Positions 62,045-64,000 of a stretch of 64,000 nucleotides of DNA are shown one piece after another. The notes beneath the pieces were generated by a model, which saw nothing but the letters and a program-made list of their open reading frames with translations, was not told the origin of the DNA and did no database searches. The stretch comes from Arthrobacter sp. OY3WO11. Lineage in GTDB: Bacteria > Actinomycetota > Actinomycetes > Actinomycetales > Micrococcaceae. How positions within the stretch are numbered: position 1 is the stretch's first letter; every line of letters begins with the position of its first letter. The DNA lies in assembly GCF_001641125.1 (NCBI RefSeq), contig NZ_LWLP01000001.1, forward strand, positions 706,147 to 770,146, in the 5' to 3' direction. A program made the translations under genes and the position numbers.

Positions 62045-62941
62045 TCAGGAGGCGCGCGCCAGCTGCCGGATGGGAATCCAGCGGGACGCCAGGCGGCGGT
62101 AGGCCGCAGCAGCGCCGGTCATGTCGCCCTCCGCGAGGCATTCAATGCCCAGCCGGATGTCCATGGGGGATTCGTCCGGGTAGACCTTGTCCGCAACAGC
62201 ACCGTAATCAAGCTCCACCATCGAGTCCACATGGAACATCTCAAGCCACTCGGTGAGCTGGGCAAGATCGTCCAGCATGTCCAGGTCCGGCGCCGCCAGG
62301 GCCAGGTTGGCCACCGCGTAGCGGGCGCGCTCCAAGGCCTCGGTGATGGGCGCCCACACCCGCACTGTGACGATCCGCCCCCCGCCTTCCACAACGTCCT
62401 TGCGGTCCGATTCCATGAACAGCGAGAACCAGCTGAACGGGATTCCCCACGTGGAGGCCCGGGTGTGAACGCGGGTTGAGCCGTCGCGGGCCTTCACCTG
62501 GTCAATCCGTTCCTGGTGCTTGTCCCGCTGCTCCTCGGGGATCAGCAGTTCCGCCAGGGGGCCGTGGATGCCCTCCATCAGGGCGTTGGCTGCCAGGCCG
62601 GCGCGAAGTACCAGCTGGCTGGGACAGTACAGCAGCACAGCCTCAGCGCCGGCGCCGTCGGCGGATGGTTCGTTGTCACTCCCGCCGGCAGGTGCCGGGG
62701 CGGTAGTGACGCGCACCAGGTCTGTGCGTCCGGTGGGGAAGGGGTCGCCGCCTGAGCGGGTGATGCGTCCCAGCGAGGCCAGCAGCTCGGCGTTTTCGAC
62801 GGCGGCGCGGGAGGCAGCGCGCGCCCCTGCCTCCTGGATCGCCTGGCGCTGCTCTTCGGGGAAGGCGTCCAGCGGTTCGTAGACGCGCAGGGTTGACGAG
62901 AACGGCAGGCCGGCCTGGCCCCGGTAGAGGTTTCCGGTCAT
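62045..62941 (-). CDS. Conserved-type hypothetical protein, 298 residues
   Basis: I chose ATG 62941 (MTGNLYRGQAGLPFSST); the frame is open further upstream without similarity. The protein is soluble, acidic and alpha/beta (FSSTLRVYEPLDAFPEEQRQAI; VLLYCPSQLVLRAGLAANALMEG; RVWAPITEALERARYAVANLALAAPDLDML). It ends in a helical repeat-like region (LGIECLAEGDMTGAAAAYRRLASRW) like a single TPR. The pattern is that of a protein conserved among actinobacteria without known function. It is convergent with the LacI gene. Confidence 0.7.
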   Translation of the reverse strand: MTGNLYRGQAGLPFSSTLRVYEPLDAFPEEQRQAIQEAGARAASRAAVENAELLASLGRITRSGGDPFPTGRTDLVRVTTAPAPAGGSDNEPSADGAGAEAVLLYCPSQLVLRAGLAANALMEGIHGPLAELLIPEEQRDKHQERIDQVKARDGSTRVHTRASTWGIPFSWFSLFMESDRKDVVEGGGRIVTVRVWAPITEALERARYAVANLALAAPDLDMLDDLAQLTEWLEMFHVDSMVELDYGAVADKVYPDESPMDIRLGIECLAEGDMTGAAAAYRRLASRWIPIRQLARAS

Positions 62942-62975
62942 CACGGCCTCCTTGTGTGGGTCCAGGACACAGTCA

Positions 62976-63782
62976 TCAGTCCGCCAGTTCCACCAGCACG
63001 GGGGCGTGGTCCGAGGCGCCCTTGCCCTTGCGCTCCTCGCGGTCAATGGAAGCGCCGGTGACGCGCGCTGCCAATGCCGGGGAGGCCAGCACGAAGTCGA
63101 TCCGCATGCCTTCCTTCTTGGGGAAGCGCAGCTGGGTGTAATCCCAGTATGTGTAGACGCCCGGTCCCGGCGTGAAGGGGCGCACCACATCGGTAAAACC
63201 GGCCGACTCGAAGGCATGGAACGCGGCGCGTTCCGGCGGGCTGACGTGGGTGTAGCGGTTGTTGACGAAGAGGTCGATGTCCCACACGTCCTCGTCGAAG
63301 GGGGCGATGTTCCAGTCGCCCATCAGGGCCACCTGGGCACCCGGGTCCTGTGTGACGAGCTCCTGGGCGTGGGTCTTCAGGCTCTCCAGCCACTTGAGCT
63401 TGTAGGGCATGTGTTCGTCGTCCAGGGAACGGCCGTTGGGGACGTAGAGGCTCCAGATGCGGACTCCGCCGCAGGTTGCAGCCATGGCGCGGGCCTCCTG
63501 GACCGGGTCCTTGCCTGCTTTGCCGAAGGAGGGCTGGTCCAGGAAGGTCCGCTCAACGTCCTCCAGCCCCACGCGGGAGGCGATGGCAACCCCGTTCCAT
63601 TGGTTCACACCGAAGTGGGCCACCTCGTAGCCCATCCGCTCAAAGAGTTCCCACGGGAAGTTATCGTCCTTGCATTTGGTCTCCTGGATGGCCAGGACGT
63701 CGCAGTCGCTGCGCTGAAGCCAGGCTTCAACGCGGTCGGCGCGGGCACGGAGCGAGTTCACATTCCAGGTAGCTATCTTCAC
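62976..63782 (-). CDS. xthA: Exodeoxyribonuclease III / AP endonuclease
   Basis: 268 residues from GTG 63782. The metal-binding Glu is in LAIQETKCKDDNFP, the catalytic pocket in GDWNIAPFDEDVWD and the His of the C-terminal SDHAPVLVEL is present. XthA nicks DNA at abasic sites and trims 3' ends in base-excision repair. An AGGTTAGGA sequence stands upstream. The N-terminus VKIATWNVNSLRARADRV is the usual start of the family; the frame is open beyond but unrelated. Confidence 0.93.
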   Translation of the reverse strand: MKIATWNVNSLRARADRVEAWLQRSDCDVLAIQETKCKDDNFPWELFERMGYEVAHFGVNQWNGVAIASRVGLEDVERTFLDQPSFGKAGKDPVQEARAMAATCGGVRIWSLYVPNGRSLDDEHMPYKLKWLESLKTHAQELVTQDPGAQVALMGDWNIAPFDEDVWDIDLFVNNRYTHVSPPERAAFHAFESAGFTDVVRPFTPGPGVYTYWDYTQLRFPKKEGMRIDFVLASPALAARVTGASIDREERKGKGASDHAPVLVELAD

Positions 63783-64000
63783 AGTTCCTAACCTACCTTG
63801 AGCGCCGGAAATGCGGACCCGGAAGTGCCGCCGAAACGGGGTGCAACGGCGCGGACACGCCCACCCATGCGGCCCCATTCGGCAGGACCAGGCACCAATG
63901 TGCCCCAGCACGGCAGTGCCCGGCGGGCGCCGGGGCCAAGGGAGCAGGAACGGGATCCGGCGTGGTGGAAGTTAGTAGGAAGTCCGAGTATATTCGCAAC
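63783..64000. other. Window end, no gene recognised
   Basis: The 218 bases upstream of xthA contain its promoter region. An open minus-strand frame running off the window edge lacks any family signal and is probably noncoding. Confidence 0.4.

Noticed and set aside
63793..63999. Gene running off the window end on the minus strand
   Set aside because: Proline/alanine-rich frame with no motif; it lies in the xthA promoter region.

Overview
The window is about two-thirds G+C, densely packed, and rich in four-base ATGA/GTGA gene overlaps. Its gene content (Asp23/AmaP envelope operon, SigB/SigF-type sigma factor, redox-sensing HxlR regulator, BCCT transporter, levansucrase, tctCBA with a CitAB-type two-component system) points to a Gram-positive actinobacterium of the Arthrobacter/Pseudarthrobacter type. 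This is inference from protein families and composition; no rRNA is present. I see no intact insertion sequence, prophage or CRISPR array.

Layout. 1-520: 3' end of an alternative sigma factor. 742-10569: nucleotide-activated heptose and glycan locus. It holds a GmhB-like phosphatase, a GT9 heptosyltransferase-like enzyme, two further glycosyltransferases, a GmhA-like isomerase, HldE-type kinase/nucleotidyltransferase no. 1, an SDR, an aldehyde dehydrogenase and HldE no. 2. No HldD-type epimerase is seen, so a D-glycero-D-manno-heptose nucleotide is the expected product. 10616-17254: spermidine-synthase-like protein, LysR regulator, 3-hydroxybutyrate dehydrogenase, HxlR regulator with a divergent quinone-oxidoreductase-like gene, an MDR-family oxidoreductase and hypotheticals. 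17522-21945: histidine utilisation (IclR regulator, hutU, hutH); hutG lies apart at 31891-32904 and hutI is not in the window.

22107-30230: small hypotheticals, a fumarylacetoacetate-hydrolase-family enzyme, a tctCBA-usp tricarboxylate transport operon and a CitA/CitB-like two-component system that probably controls it. 30279-38783: a cation diffusion facilitator coupled to a small solute-binding-like lipoprotein, hutG, Na+/H+ antiporter, purine permease, CopC-like protein, a short FAD/NAD-binding protein and a tandem universal stress protein. 38812-48306: a rifampicin-phosphotransferase/PEP-synthase-like enzyme, an exported LolA-like protein coupled to an ABC-2 exporter, a CzcD-like transporter, a small metallopeptidase, an EamA transporter and an HhH-PHP hydrolase. 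48472-48833: tRNA-Glu, tRNA-Asp, tRNA-Phe.

49108-64000: BCCT transporter, secreted levansucrase, a five-gene Asp23/AmaP operon, an alpha-glucosidase divergent from a sugar ABC importer that lacks an ATPase gene, a LacI regulator, a conserved hypothetical and exonuclease III. Two LacI-type operators, one before the levansucrase and one in the alpha-glucosidase/importer divide, suggest shared sugar control.

The most unusual signals are: the heptose locus with two diverged HldE fusions; a 56-bp palindromic repeat present twice that supplies the stop codons of two convergent genes; a 125-bp element with imperfect inverted ends; an eight-unit hexapeptide repeat tail on TctA; a repeat tail on the BCCT transporter; and the lipoprotein/cation-transporter coupling.
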